64,000 nt of DNA from Bernardetia sp. ABR2-2B (lineage in GTDB: Bacteria; Bacteroidota; Bacteroidia; Cytophagales; Bernardetiaceae). The translations under genes and the position numbers were made by a program. Positions 17,112 through 25,766 of the stretch are shown here, piece by piece. Each line of letters starts with the position of its first letter. Position 1 is the first letter of the stretch. The stretch lies in assembly GCF_037126435.1 (NCBI RefSeq), contig NZ_CP147020.1, positions 1,201,001-1,265,000 of the forward strand. Reading direction: 5' to 3'. The notes below the pieces were generated by a model. The model worked only from the letters and a program-made list of their open reading frames with translations, ran no database searches and was not told the origin of the DNA.

Positions 17112-17236
17112 AGTAGGTTGAAAATTTGAATTTGAATAAAAATTAATAACTGATTCTTATCCGTTTATACCCAAATCATTAAATAATCACCCATTCTTAC
17201 TCTTCATTTCTATTAAAAAACATTAACCCCTCAAAG

Positions 17237-17893
17237 TTATTTTTTTCTCATCAAGGTAATAAACTCTTCAAGTAAAGCCACATTTTTTTGAGCAGGAGCA
17301 GTTTCAAATTTACTATTGACATCAAAACCAATACATTTATGATGAATATGCCCTGTTAATTGTTCTACATCTTCTAGCGAAATTCCTCCACTTAGCATAA
17401 AAGGGGTTTTTAAGTCATAGATTTTAAGCATTTCCCAGTCAAACTTATGTCCACTTCCTCCATAATTTGGAGTTTGGGTATCAAACAAAAAATAATCTAC
17501 AAAATCTTCATATTCTCGCATGTGAGCAAGTGAAATTCCTTCTTTTCCTACCGAAAAAACTTTTATAATATTAATTCCCTTCTCTTTCAAGTTTTGACAA
17601 AAAGTAGGAGATTCATTTCCATGAAGCTGTACAAAGTCTAACTTCCATTGAGTAGCAATTCGTTCTACCTCAGCACATGTAGATTCAACAAAAACGCCTA
17701 CTCGTTTGATAGAAGTAGGCAAATCTTTGGGCAATAATTTATCTAAAAGCTCTCCGCTCAAATCTGACTGACGAACATAACGTTTCGAACGAGGATAAAA
17801 AATAAATCCCAAAAAATCAGGACAAAGGGAAGCTATTTGCTCAATATTCTGAGCATCACGCATTCCACAAACTTTTATGAGAGAAAGAGGCAT
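17237..17893 (-). CDS. trpF: Phosphoribosylanthranilate isomerase
   Basis: TrpF rearranges N-(5'-phosphoribosyl)anthranilate to CdRP, the third step of tryptophan synthesis, using a TIM barrel. The 218-residue protein has the catalytic KVCGM (Cys9) and the FDTQTPNYGGSGHKFDW region carrying the catalytic aspartate. FMLSGGISLEDV follows as the phosphate-binding loop, and SKFETAPAQKN lies near the end. No other trp gene is nearby, so it is an isolated copy. It is divergent from the TPP riboswitch 158 bases away. Confidence 0.95.
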   Translation of the reverse strand: MPLSLIKVCGMRDAQNIEQIASLCPDFLGFIFYPRSKRYVRQSDLSGELLDKLLPKDLPTSIKRVGVFVESTCAEVERIATQWKLDFVQLHGNESPTFCQNLKEKGINIIKVFSVGKEGISLAHMREYEDFVDYFLFDTQTPNYGGSGHKFDWEMLKIYDLKTPFMLSGGISLEDVEQLTGHIHHKCIGFDVNSKFETAPAQKNVALLEEFITLMRKK

Positions 17894-18014
17894 TTTGTTG
17901 TTGGTGTGCAGTTTGAAGTAAAAACACTGTAAGAAATTACATGCTACTAAATTACGAATTTCTTATTGAAAGCAAAAATTACGGTTCTCATTTTACGCTA
18001 TCAAAAAAATTCTA

Positions 18015-18047
18015 TTTGTATTTCAATCAAAAAATAGTTTACCTTTG
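18015..18047 (+). promoter_or_regulatory. Bacteroidota-type promoter of the TPP riboswitch
   Basis: TTTG (18015-18018), 21 bases, then TACCTTTG (18040-18047). The riboswitch P1 stem begins five bases after the last G, which fits a start site there. Confidence 0.75.
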
Positions 18048-18051
18048 CAGT

Positions 18052-18179
18052 GCGAAAGGGGTGCTGATGATTTTCGTATTTTTCTCAAAAAAAGAAAAGA
18101 AAATTAAAAGCTGAGATTATACCCTATACAAAATTTTGTAGATGAACCTGAACTTGGTAATTCAAGCGTAGGGATTCGC
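18052..18179 (+). ncRNA. TPP (thiamine pyrophosphate) riboswitch
   Basis: All conserved blocks of the THI element are present in order. The closing stem P1 is GCGAA (18052-18056) with TTCGC (18175-18179). AGGGGTGC is at 18057-18064 and GCTGAGATTATACCC ends at 18124. GAACCTGA is at 18144-18151. The P4/P5 hairpin CTTGGTAATTCAAG is followed by GCGTAGGGA. The loop between the first blocks (P3 arm) is A-rich. It lies in the leader of a TonB-dependent receptor gene, so the expected effect is repression of receptor synthesis when TPP is abundant. Confidence 0.95.
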
Positions 18180-18202
18180 TCCTCATTTTATATTTGGTTT
18201 TC

Positions 18203-18234
18203 AAACCCTAAGGGTTTCTGAAAATCCTTAGGGT
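18203..18234 (+). promoter_or_regulatory. Mutually exclusive hairpins after the riboswitch
   Basis: AAACCC-TAA-GGGTTT (18203-18217) and ACCCTAAGG/CCTTAGGGT (18205-18213 with 18226-18234) share the same 5' arm and cannot form together. There is no T tract after the long form. They may be part of the switch. Confidence 0.5.
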
Positions 18235-18250
18235 CTATTGTCCTATCTCC

Positions 18251-18298
18251 TTTCCGTTTTAATTTTTCAGCTATAAACAACCTAAAACAAAACGGAAA
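18251..18298 (+). promoter_or_regulatory. Hairpin sequestering the receptor start codon region
   Basis: TTTCCGTTTT (18251-18260) is the exact complement of AAAACGGAAA (18289-18298), which ends two bases before the ATG at 18301. This 10-bp stem could hide the ribosome entry site and act as the expression platform. Confidence 0.55.
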
Positions 18299-18300
18299 TT

Positions 18301-20754
18301 ATGAAAAATATTTTTTCAATTCTATTCCTATTTATTCTTACTCTATCTTATTGTTTTGCTCAAGATGCAAACAAATATTCCATCACAGGAACTGTAAAAG
18401 ATAAAAATGGTGAAAACTTGATTGGTGCGACAGTCCTATTAAACTTCAATAATGGCAGTTTCAATAAAGGAACAGTTACAAACTCTGACGGAGAGTTTAG
18501 CCTTACAAACCTTTCTTCTGAAATAGGAGAATATACACTCAGAGTTTCTTATATCGGCTATGAAACGGTTGAGAAGGAAATCAATTTGAATGCAAATACA
18601 GTTCTTGATATTGTATTACCAGACGGAAAAACGCTTTCAGAAATCGTCATCAAATCTTACCGAGAATATCCTGTTACGCTTACAGAACTGGGTGAAAAAG
18701 AAATTGAAAAGCGTAACTTAGGACAAGACTTACCTATTTTATTGCAATACACGCCTTCTGTTGTTAGCACTTCTGATGCAGGTGCAGGTGTGGGTTATAC
18801 AGGAATGCGAGTTCGTGGAAGTGATGCTACTCGTACAAATGTTACAATAAATGGAATCCCTTTGAATGATGCAGAATCTCAAGGTGTTTTTTGGGTAAAT
18901 ATGCCAGATTTTGCTAGTTCGGCAAGTTCTGTTCAGATTCAAAGAGGTGTCGGAACGTCTGTAAATGGTGCAGGTGCTTTCGGTGCGTCTGTAAATATTG
19001 CAACGCAAGAACCAACAGATGAAGCAGGTGCAGAAATTAGTAATTCATTTGGTTCGTTTAATACTTTTCGTCATAATTTGCAATTCAATACAGGACTTCT
19101 GAAAAATAGAGTAAAGTTTTATGGTCGCCTTTCGAAAATTACTTCTGATGGATTTATTGATGAAGCCTTTTCAGATTTGAAATCATTTTTTCTTTCTGGA
19201 GTTTATCAAAATAAAATTGGAACAAGTATAAAACTAAATATTTTTGGAGGAAGAGAACAAACTTTTCAAGCGTGGAATGGTGTTCCTCAAGAAATTTTAG
19301 ATGAAGGAAATCGTACTTACAACGAGCTTGCAGGGTATGATAACGAAACGGATAACTATGGACAAGACCATTATCAATTTATTTTTGACCAAAAAATAAA
19401 TAAAAACCTAACAGCAAACGTAGCTTTTCATTATACAAAAGGAAAAGGCTATTTTGAGCAGTTCAAATCAGGCGAGGATTTTTCTGATTATGGTTTAGAA
19501 GAACTTATTACTAATTTTTCTGATACACTAACAGTCAATGATTCAACAGTTTTTATCAATTATTCTGACACCGTCAATACAACTGATTTAATTCGTCGCC
19601 GTTGGTTGGATAATGATTTTTATGGAACTGTTTTTAACCTAAACTACGAAAGTGATGCTACAAAAGGTAATGAACCTGTCTTGACTGCTATTGTTGGTGG
19701 TGGCTATAATATCTATGAAGGAGGACATTTTGGGGAGATTATTTGGGCAGAATATGCTTCACAAAGTTCTATTAGAGATAAATATTATGAAAATGATGCT
19801 ACAAAAACTGATTTTAATATTTTTGGAAAGGTAAATTATCAAGTTATTGAAAATCTTTTTGCCTTTGCTGACCTTCAAGTTCGTACAATTAATTATGACT
19901 TCTTAGGCTTTGATAATGATTTAAGTAATGTAGAACAAACAGCCAACCTTTCGTTTTTCAATCCAAAATTTGGTTTGACTTACAAACTAGACAATCATCG
20001 TTTTTATGGTTCTTGGGCAAGAGCGAATCGTGAGCCAAATCGTGATGATTTTACAGAATCTACGCCAAACACTCGCCCAAAAGCCGAACGTTTGGATAAT
20101 ATAGAATTGGGTTGGAATGGTCGTTTTGAGAAGCTTAGTTTATCAGCCAATTATTATTTGATGAATTATACCGACCAACTTATTCTGACAGGTCAAGTAA
20201 ATGATGTTGGTTCTTATACTCGCCAAAATGTCGATAAAAGTTATCGTACAGGTGTAGAGATTGTAGCAGATTATCAGTTTAGTGAGAAGTTTTCTTGGTC
20301 AGCAAATGCTACTTTTAGTCAAAACAAAATCAGTGATTTTACAGAATATTTAGATGATGAAAATGGTCAAGTAGCCATCAATTATGGGGAAACAGATATT
20401 ACATTTTCGCCTTCTGTGATTGCAGCCAATACATTTAGTTTCCGTCCTGCAAATGGTTTTTCTATCAATTTACTTTCTAAATACGTAGGCGAACAGTTTT
20501 TGGACAACACAAGTACAGATACAAGAAAACTAGATGCTTATTTTGTAAATGATTTACAATTAGTTTATAATTTCTCTTACAAATTCTTCAAAAATATAGA
20601 GCTTAACCTGCTTGTAAATAATATTTTGAGTGAAGAATATGAGAGCAATGGTTATACTTTTGGCTATATTTATCAAGGAGAAACAGTTCGTCAGAATTAT
20701 TTCTATCCACAAGCTGGGCGTAATTTCTTGGTCGGATTGAAACTTAATTTCTAG
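18301..20754 (+). CDS. TonB-dependent receptor, probable thiamine uptake
   Basis: An 817-residue outer-membrane receptor. It has a signal peptide (to about Ala20), then a carboxypeptidase-regulatory-like domain (about 25-110, ITGTVKDKNGENLIGATVLL to VDIVLP-type end). A TonB-box-like TLSEIVIKSYR precedes the plug domain (about 120-235, with MRVRGSDATRTNVTINGIPL and GAGAFGASVNIAT). A 22-strand-type barrel follows, ending GLKLNF. Uptake needs TonB-ExbBD energy. The TPP riboswitch in its leader indicates that the substrate is thiamine or a precursor; the link is by regulation, not by sequence of the binding site. No inner-membrane thiamine transporter lies next to it. A heptad array and a terminator follow the stop. 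Confidence 0.9.
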   Translation: MKNIFSILFLFILTLSYCFAQDANKYSITGTVKDKNGENLIGATVLLNFNNGSFNKGTVTNSDGEFSLTNLSSEIGEYTLRVSYIGYETVEKEINLNANTVLDIVLPDGKTLSEIVIKSYREYPVTLTELGEKEIEKRNLGQDLPILLQYTPSVVSTSDAGAGVGYTGMRVRGSDATRTNVTINGIPLNDAESQGVFWVNMPDFASSASSVQIQRGVGTSVNGAGAFGASVNIATQEPTDEAGAEISNSFGSFNTFRHNLQFNTGLLKNRVKFYGRLSKITSDGFIDEAFSDLKSFFLSGVYQNKIGTSIKLNIFGGREQTFQAWNGVPQEILDEGNRTYNELAGYDNETDNYGQDHYQFIFDQKINKNLTANVAFHYTKGKGYFEQFKSGEDFSDYGLEELITNFSDTLTVNDSTVFINYSDTVNTTDLIRRRWLDNDFYGTVFNLNYESDATKGNEPVLTAIVGGGYNIYEGGHFGEIIWAEYASQSSIRDKYYENDATKTDFNIFGKVNYQVIENLFAFADLQVRTINYDFLGFDNDLSNVEQTANLSFFNPKFGLTYKLDNHRFYGSWARANREPNRDDFTESTPNTRPKAERLDNIELGWNGRFEKLSLSANYYLMNYTDQLILTGQVNDVGSYTRQNVDKSYRTGVEIVADYQFSEKFSWSANATFSQNKISDFTEYLDDENGQVAINYGETDITFSPSVIAANTFSFRPANGFSINLLSKYVGEQFLDNTSTDTRKLDAYFVNDLQLVYNFSYKFFKNIELNLLVNNILSEEYESNGYTFGYIYQGETVRQNYFYPQAGRNFLVGLKLNF

Positions 20755-20796
20755 GGAATTTCTAGGAATTGGGAAATGGAGATTGGGAGTTAGGAA
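20754..20796. repeat. Heptad array starting at a stop codon
   Basis: Six 7-base units starting with the last G of the receptor TAG: GGGAATT, TCTAGGA, ATTGGGA, AATGGAG, ATTGGGA, GTTAGGA. The same TAGGGAA start occurs at 52912. Confidence 0.7.
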
Positions 20797-20800
20797 ATAC

Positions 20801-20847
20801 AATACGGTTTGTTCAATTTTTTTGATTGGATAGACCGTATTTTTGTT
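20801..20847 (+). terminator. Terminator of the TonB-dependent receptor gene
   Basis: A 17-bp stem, AATACGGTTTGTTCAAT with ATTGGATAGACCGTATT, pairing throughout with three G-U pairs, followed by a T-rich tail. Confidence 0.8.
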
Positions 20848-20863
20848 GAATGAATTTCTAATT

Positions 20864-21172
20864 TCACTCTTCTATTAAACTATACTTCCCTTCTCTATAT
20901 TCTACTTTCATAGTTCCTTCACTCCATTCATTTTCAAGAGCAAATAAGATAGACTCTTGTACAAATTTTGGTGTAATAGCTTTTGGATAAAACTTTGGAG
21001 GTCTATTCTCTTTATCATTCATAAATAAGAATATATCGTACCAACCAAAGTCTATTACCAGTAAACTATTCTGATTCTCATTTGGTATGATAAAAACTTT
21101 TTCATTGAATTTCCAATAATACTTATTATTGTTCACAGTAATAGTACGTAAACCTTTTTTTGATATTGCCAT
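20864..21172 (-). CDS. Conserved hypothetical protein
   Basis: A 102-residue soluble protein starting MAISKKGLRTITVNNNKYYWKF, with the central motif VIDFGWYDIFLFMNDKENRPP and then PKAITPKFVQESILFALENEW. Proteins with this FGWYD...NDKEN pattern occur as hypotheticals in Bacteroidota, but I know no function. There is no signal peptide. It is convergent with the receptor gene and divergent from the phosphatase at 21232, with 59 bases between the starts. Confidence 0.7.
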   Translation of the reverse strand: MAISKKGLRTITVNNNKYYWKFNEKVFIIPNENQNSLLVIDFGWYDIFLFMNDKENRPPKFYPKAITPKFVQESILFALENEWSEGTMKVEYREGKYSLIEE

Positions 21173-21231
21173 AAATTTGAATAAGTTAGTAAAGAATTAT
21201 TTTTTGTTAAAAATGAAAAAATATTTAGAGT

Positions 21232-21969
21232 ATGACAAAATTCCCAACAAAAATATTCAATAATACAAAGCAAACTAAAGGAAGAAGGTTAGTTATTCCA
21301 GATATTCATGGCTGTTCTCTTACTTTTAGAGCTTTGCTTCAAAAAATTAATCTTACACACGATGATTTGTTGTTTTTCTTGGGAGATTATATCGATAAAG
21401 GAATAGATAGTAAAGGAGTGATTGATGAAATTCTGCACCTTCAATCTGAAAATTATCAAGTTTTTGCGCTTAGAGGAAATCACGAACAAACACTTTTAGA
21501 AAGCATAGAAGAATATCCTGAAAATCCTCTTCTTTTTCATAAAGCCTATAAACTAGAAAACCTGTTAAATGAAAATGGAGAAATTGAAGACAACTATCAT
21601 ACTTTTCTCAAAAATCTGTTTTATTATGTTGAGCTAGAGGATTATTTTTTGGTTCATGCAGGTTTTGATTTTGATGCAGAAAAGCCTTTTCAAGATTTTG
21701 ATTCTATGCTCTGGATGCGTGATGTATTTTATGATAAAGAAGTAGCAAAATCTAAAACTATCATTTTCGGACACCAACCCACACCACTCATTGACATTCA
21801 TTATTCTATTCAAAACAACTCTCCTTTAATTTGTCTTGATAATGGAGCAGTATTTTATGACTTCAAAAATCAAGGCTTTGGTAAATTAATCTGCTTTAAT
21901 TTGGATACAAAAAAACTTATTATTCAGAAAAATTTGGAGCAAAAACGATTAGAATCTAATTTGATTTGA
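21232..21969 (+). CDS. PPP-type serine/threonine protein phosphatase or related metallophosphoesterase
   Basis: A 245-residue cytoplasmic enzyme with the complete metallophosphoesterase motif set: PDIHG (23-27), GDYIDKG (51-57) and GNHE (82-85), then LVHAGFDF and FGHQPT. The GDYIDKG form (rather than GD.vD) and the conserved arginine-type spacing point to the PPP family close to bacterial PrpA/PrpB and ApaH relatives. It probably uses two metal ions to hydrolyse phosphoesters. The substrate is unknown. It is a single gene, convergent with the glycosyltransferase at 22014. Confidence 0.88.
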   Translation: MTKFPTKIFNNTKQTKGRRLVIPDIHGCSLTFRALLQKINLTHDDLLFFLGDYIDKGIDSKGVIDEILHLQSENYQVFALRGNHEQTLLESIEEYPENPLLFHKAYKLENLLNENGEIEDNYHTFLKNLFYYVELEDYFLVHAGFDFDAEKPFQDFDSMLWMRDVFYDKEVAKSKTIIFGHQPTPLIDIHYSIQNNSPLICLDNGAVFYDFKNQGFGKLICFNLDTKKLIIQKNLEQKRLESNLI

Positions 21970-22013
21970 AATAATACTTCTAACGCCAAAGGACAAACTA
22001 TTTTTTATTCAAT

Positions 22014-23084
22014 CTAATGACTAAATTCGAAATGTGGCAAAAATAATGATTCTAACTTTGAAGTAGCTTTTTGAGTAGCATAGTGATTACGGATAATAGT
22101 TTGAACAAGTTTGTGAGCCGAATATTCAAATCTAATAGGAGCTGGGCTTTCTTTTTTTAGCCATTCTTCTATTTTAGTGTACCTTTTAGATTTGATATTC
22201 TTCAAAACTGTTGCTCCAACAGCTTTTAATCCAACTGCGTTATAATGTTGTTCATACTGATTTTTCATTGGAATAATCAATAATTTTTTACCTAAAAAAA
22301 GTGCTTCTGCTGGTGCTTCAAAACCTGCTCCACAGACAAAACCTTTACAGGTTCTCAAACTCTCTGTAAAAGCGTCTTTGTTTACAGGGCGTACATACAT
22401 ATTTTCATCTTGATATTCCGTAGTTGTATGTTTAGAAAAAATTTCCCAATCGATATAAAAAAAGTGTCTGCAAAATTTCAAAAGCTGTTTCTGATCATAT
22501 GCAGGTAAATAGATTGTGTAGTGTTCTTTTGTTTCGGCTACTGCGTTACGAATTTGGGAACGCACCAAAGGAGGAAAAATGGTTTCGGCTAACGGTAAAA
22601 AATGAAATCCATACCCTTCTGAAGTGGGAGCATAATTTTTGATAATAAAATCTCCTATTTTATCGCTGTGCTTTGGTCTTGGAATAGTAGGTAGTTTTAT
22701 GGCTTCTTGATTACTGACTCCAATACACTTTTTCCCTTTTAGTTTACATGCCCACGCTGAAATAGGCTCAAAATCGGAAATCACAATGTCATACTCCTCA
22801 ATGGGAAGTGATAGTAGAGCTTTTATAAATGGTTTGGTTTTTACTTTTTTGAAAGTATCTAAAAAATCAATTCCTCCATTTTTTCCAAATGTAAAACTAA
22901 GTCCTTTAAAACTATAATCTACTTCGAATGGTACTTTTAGCTCGGCTGATGTTCCACTCATCAAAACATCTACATCAGCATATTTCTTGAAAATCGGTAT
23001 CAATTCACAAGCACGACTGATATGTCCATTTCCTGTAGCTTGAAGAGCATAAAGCAATTTAAGTTTTTTAGTATTGTTTTTCAT
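22014..23084 (-). CDS. GT-B glycosyltransferase (MurG-like fold)
   Basis: A 356-residue protein starting KLLYALQATGNGHISRACEL, a glycine-rich N-terminal motif of GT-B enzymes. In the C-terminal half, FVCGAGFEAPAEALFLGKKLLIIPMKNQYEQHYNA is the nucleotide-sugar binding region, with the GxGFEAPAEAL motif where the sugar donor binds. No membrane span is clear. It starts 12 bases after the end of the damaged LpxH-like gene, so the two form one transcription unit. That neighbour suggests a lipid or envelope substrate, which is inference. Confidence 0.82.
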   Translation of the reverse strand: MKNNTKKLKLLYALQATGNGHISRACELIPIFKKYADVDVLMSGTSAELKVPFEVDYSFKGLSFTFGKNGGIDFLDTFKKVKTKPFIKALLSLPIEEYDIVISDFEPISAWACKLKGKKCIGVSNQEAIKLPTIPRPKHSDKIGDFIIKNYAPTSEGYGFHFLPLAETIFPPLVRSQIRNAVAETKEHYTIYLPAYDQKQLLKFCRHFFYIDWEIFSKHTTTEYQDENMYVRPVNKDAFTESLRTCKGFVCGAGFEAPAEALFLGKKLLIIPMKNQYEQHYNAVGLKAVGATVLKNIKSKRYTKIEEWLKKESPAPIRFEYSAHKLVQTIIRNHYATQKATSKLESLFLPHFEFSH

Positions 23085-23095
23085 AATTGTTTTGA

Positions 23096-23926
23096 TTACT
23101 CAAATTCTTTTAAAAGTTGCTCAAATAAATATTCATTTGTCAATGGGTCTTTTGAAATAGTTTTTATGCCTTTCTCATCCAAACTTTCATTTATCTGATG
23201 AGAATAGAGTGTCCATTCTTTATTATTATATTCTAAGGCAGTCATATTTTCTACCCAATCGCCCGAATTAAGATAACATACTTTTTGGTTTTATATTTCT
23301 ATATCTTTTATGATAGGTTGATGAATATGTCCACAGATAACATAATCGTAGCCATTTTGAATTGCAATTTCGGCAGCTGTACTTTCAAAATTATTTTTAG
23401 ACTTTACAGCAGATTTTACACTGTTTTTTATTTTTTTGGAAAGCGATATTTTTCCTTTTCCTATCTTTTTGAGAATAGAGTTAACAACTCTATTAAGTAA
23501 AATAAGAAAACCATATCCATCTGCCCCCATTTTAGCAACCCACTTCGAATGACGCATAGTAATATCAAATACATCTCCGTGAAAAATCCAAGCAAGTTTT
23601 CCATCTAATGGCAAGACTACTTTATTTACAATTTTGGCATTCGAAACGCCAAAGCCAACAAACTTTCTCATCACTTCGTCATGATTTCCTGTAACATAAT
23701 ATAGTTGAGTGCCATTACTTACCCAATCCAAAATCTTTTTGACAACCTCTACATGCGAAGTAGGAAAATATTTTCTACTAAACTGCCAACCATCTACAAT
23801 ATCGCCATTCAATACAACTATTTTTGGTTCGATGCTGCTCAAGTAATCCAAAAGTGGAAGAGCTTTTGAACCATACGTTCCCAAGTGTACATCTGAAATA
23901 ATGACTACTTCTACTTTGCGTTTCAT
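23096..23926 (-). pseudogene. UDP-2,3-diacylglucosamine diphosphatase-like gene with an in-frame stop
   Basis: A metallophosphoesterase of the LpxH type, which cleaves UDP-2,3-diacylglucosamine in lipid A synthesis. The first 211 residues have every metal-ligand motif: SDVHLG (Asp12, His14), NGDIVDG, GNHDE (80-84), FHGDVFD and CGHIHQP (199-204). A TAA at 23291-23293 (codon 212) then interrupts the frame. The same frame continues for 64 more codons with the family's typical C-terminus (VCYLNSGDWVENMTALEY) to a TAA at 23096-23098. Together the two parts give 276 positions, the normal length. This is a nonsense mutation, a sequencing error, or a truncated but still folded enzyme. Confidence 0.85.
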
Positions 23927-24130
23927 AGGTGTATTATTTTATGACTAAAAATATTAAACTACCTTTGTTAAGATTACGATTTTTTACACTTTTATCTTTA
24001 CGCAAAGTATTGAAAAGAAATCAACTCTACTTTGTGAAAAAATGAAGTTGCAGTAAATATTTTGTATAATGTGTGAATAAATAATGTCTTTAAACAACAA
24101 ATAAAAATACACTATTAACCTAACTACCAA

Positions 24131-24586
24131 ATGATTACAACAAGGAAAGCTCTTATTCAAGACTTAGAAAACTTAAACACCCTTTTTGATGCCTACCGAA
24201 TTTTTTATAAGAAAAAATCTGATGTAGAAGCATCAAGACAATTTTTGAAAGAAAGAATAGAAAATAATGAATCTGAAATTTTTGTAGCTCAATGTTCTGA
24301 AAATAATATCGAAAAACTCGTAGGCTTCGTACAACTTTATCCCATTTTTTCATCTACTCGTTTGAAACGTTTTTGGCTATTGAATGATTTATTTGTAGAT
24401 AAAGATTTTAGAGGAAAAGGGATTTCTGTTTTATTGATAGATGAAGCAAAAAAATTAGCTATTCAGACTGATTCAGTAGGTTTGATGTTAGAAACTGATA
24501 AAAATAATATTGAAGGGAATCATCTTTATCCCAAAACGGGATTTGAATTGGACACAGAACATAATTTTTACTATTGGAGCGAATAA
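24131..24586 (+). CDS. GNAT family N-acetyltransferase
   Basis: A 151-residue protein of normal GNAT length. The acetyl-CoA pyrophosphate-binding motif A is LFVDKDFRGKGISVLLIDEAK, with R-G-K-G in the canonical place. It is followed by LMLETDKNNIEGNHLYPKTGF, the usual end of the fold. It transfers acetyl from acetyl-CoA to an amine. The substrate cannot be told. It is convergent with the glycosyltransferase at 24587, whose stop codon directly abuts this gene's stop. A TACCTTTG box on the plus strand (23960-23967) is 164 bases upstream and may be its promoter. Confidence 0.88.
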   Translation: MITTRKALIQDLENLNTLFDAYRIFYKKKSDVEASRQFLKERIENNESEIFVAQCSENNIEKLVGFVQLYPIFSSTRLKRFWLLNDLFVDKDFRGKGISVLLIDEAKKLAIQTDSVGLMLETDKNNIEGNHLYPKTGFELDTEHNFYYWSE

Positions 24587-25642
24587 TTAAATCAATTTCT
24601 TAAACTTCCAACCTAATTTTCCCAACGAAGACAAAGAATTGTATTTGCTAGTTTGATACATAGAATCCAAATTCATCTTGCTATAGAAATTCGGATATTT
24701 TTTCTGTAAAGCCTCACAATACAAAACAACAGTTTCATATTCTTTTGCATCAAACAAAACAGGGATTTTACGATACAAAAACATTTGAACTATTTTTTCA
24801 ATATCTATTTTACTGACTATCTGATTATCAAAATTATAGGTCTTATTTGATTCTGATTCTTTAGATTCTATTCCTAGTTCTTTTAAAAATTCTATTCCTT
24901 CTTTGGCTTCTTTTTTTGTTTTTAATGTGTTAAGCAATCTCAAAAAAACCTTGTCTTTTTCTACTTCAAATTTACTCCAATCACTTACCGTTTTACTGGC
25001 TGGGTGCAAACGATACTCCGAAAAAAGTTCATCTACTTTCAGCAGCTCATAATTCAAAACGGTTCTCAACAGCAAATCATAATCCATACAATAATGTAAA
25101 GATTCATCTACCCAGTTTTTGTGATTACCTACAACATAACTTTGACTTTCAAATATCTCTCTTTTAAAAAAGCTTGACGGCTGGGGAAATGCCATATGCG
25201 TAAAGTAATCAATACTCAAATCAGAGTGATTTCCTGCTGTTATTTTGTCTTTATAGCCTTCTCCAAATGTTTTTGTTTTGCCATGGATAAGTGAAACTGT
25301 CGGATTTTCTAAGAAATAATTGGCTGCCTTTTCTAATGAGTTTTCTGTAAGCAAATCATCGCTACAAATCCATGTCAAAATATCTCCCGTACTTTTTCGC
25401 ATTCCTTTATTTATCGCTTCACTTTGCCCTTTATCTTTTTCTGATTCCCAATAAGAAATATACTTTTCGTACTTTTTAATGATTTCTACTGTATTGTCCG
25501 TACTTTTTCCATCGATAATAATGTACTCTAAATTCGAATAATTTTGTGATAAAATAGAATCTATTGTTTCTTCTATAAAGCTACCTTGATTAAATGAAGG
25601 TGTAACGATTGTTATTTTAGGCGTGTTTTTAGATAAATTCAT
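24587..25642 (-). CDS. Family 2 glycosyltransferase
   Basis: A 351-residue cytoplasmic enzyme with a GT-A fold. It starts KITIVTPSFNQGSFIEETI and has the nucleotide-binding IIIDGKSTDNT. The metal-binding acidic motif is in TWICSDDLLTE, after KGMRKSTGDI, and a catalytic-base region RLHPASKTVSD follows. It is expected to move a sugar from a nucleotide donor to a glycan or lipid. No C-terminal membrane anchor is seen. It is a single gene, divergent from the TPR-phosphatase gene. Confidence 0.9.
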   Translation of the reverse strand: MNLSKNTPKITIVTPSFNQGSFIEETIDSILSQNYSNLEYIIIDGKSTDNTVEIIKKYEKYISYWESEKDKGQSEAINKGMRKSTGDILTWICSDDLLTENSLEKAANYFLENPTVSLIHGKTKTFGEGYKDKITAGNHSDLSIDYFTHMAFPQPSSFFKREIFESQSYVVGNHKNWVDESLHYCMDYDLLLRTVLNYELLKVDELFSEYRLHPASKTVSDWSKFEVEKDKVFLRLLNTLKTKKEAKEGIEFLKELGIESKESESNKTYNFDNQIVSKIDIEKIVQMFLYRKIPVLFDAKEYETVVLYCEALQKKYPNFYSKMNLDSMYQTSKYNSLSSLGKLGWKFKKLI

Positions 25643-25766
25643 CGTTTTCTTATTCTTTTTATACTCAAAAGGGTTGTTTAAGAATCAAAATTACGTAAAT
25701 TTAAGTAGTTATTTTTGTCTTGAACTCTAAGAGCTTTTAGACCTTTATTTTATAGTATGAAAAGTA

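Larger units (their letters stand above)
17894..18300. other. Gap of 407 bases: promoter, TPP riboswitch and leader
   Basis: Divergent region between trpF and the TonB-dependent receptor. It carries the trpF upstream region, a full Bacteroidota promoter, a TPP riboswitch and two sets of leader hairpins, each annotated separately. Confidence 0.8.

Noticed and set aside
22014-25642. Polysaccharide biosynthesis locus
   Set aside because: Two glycosyltransferases lie near each other, but they are in different transcription units and there are no flippase, polymerase or sugar-nucleotide genes.
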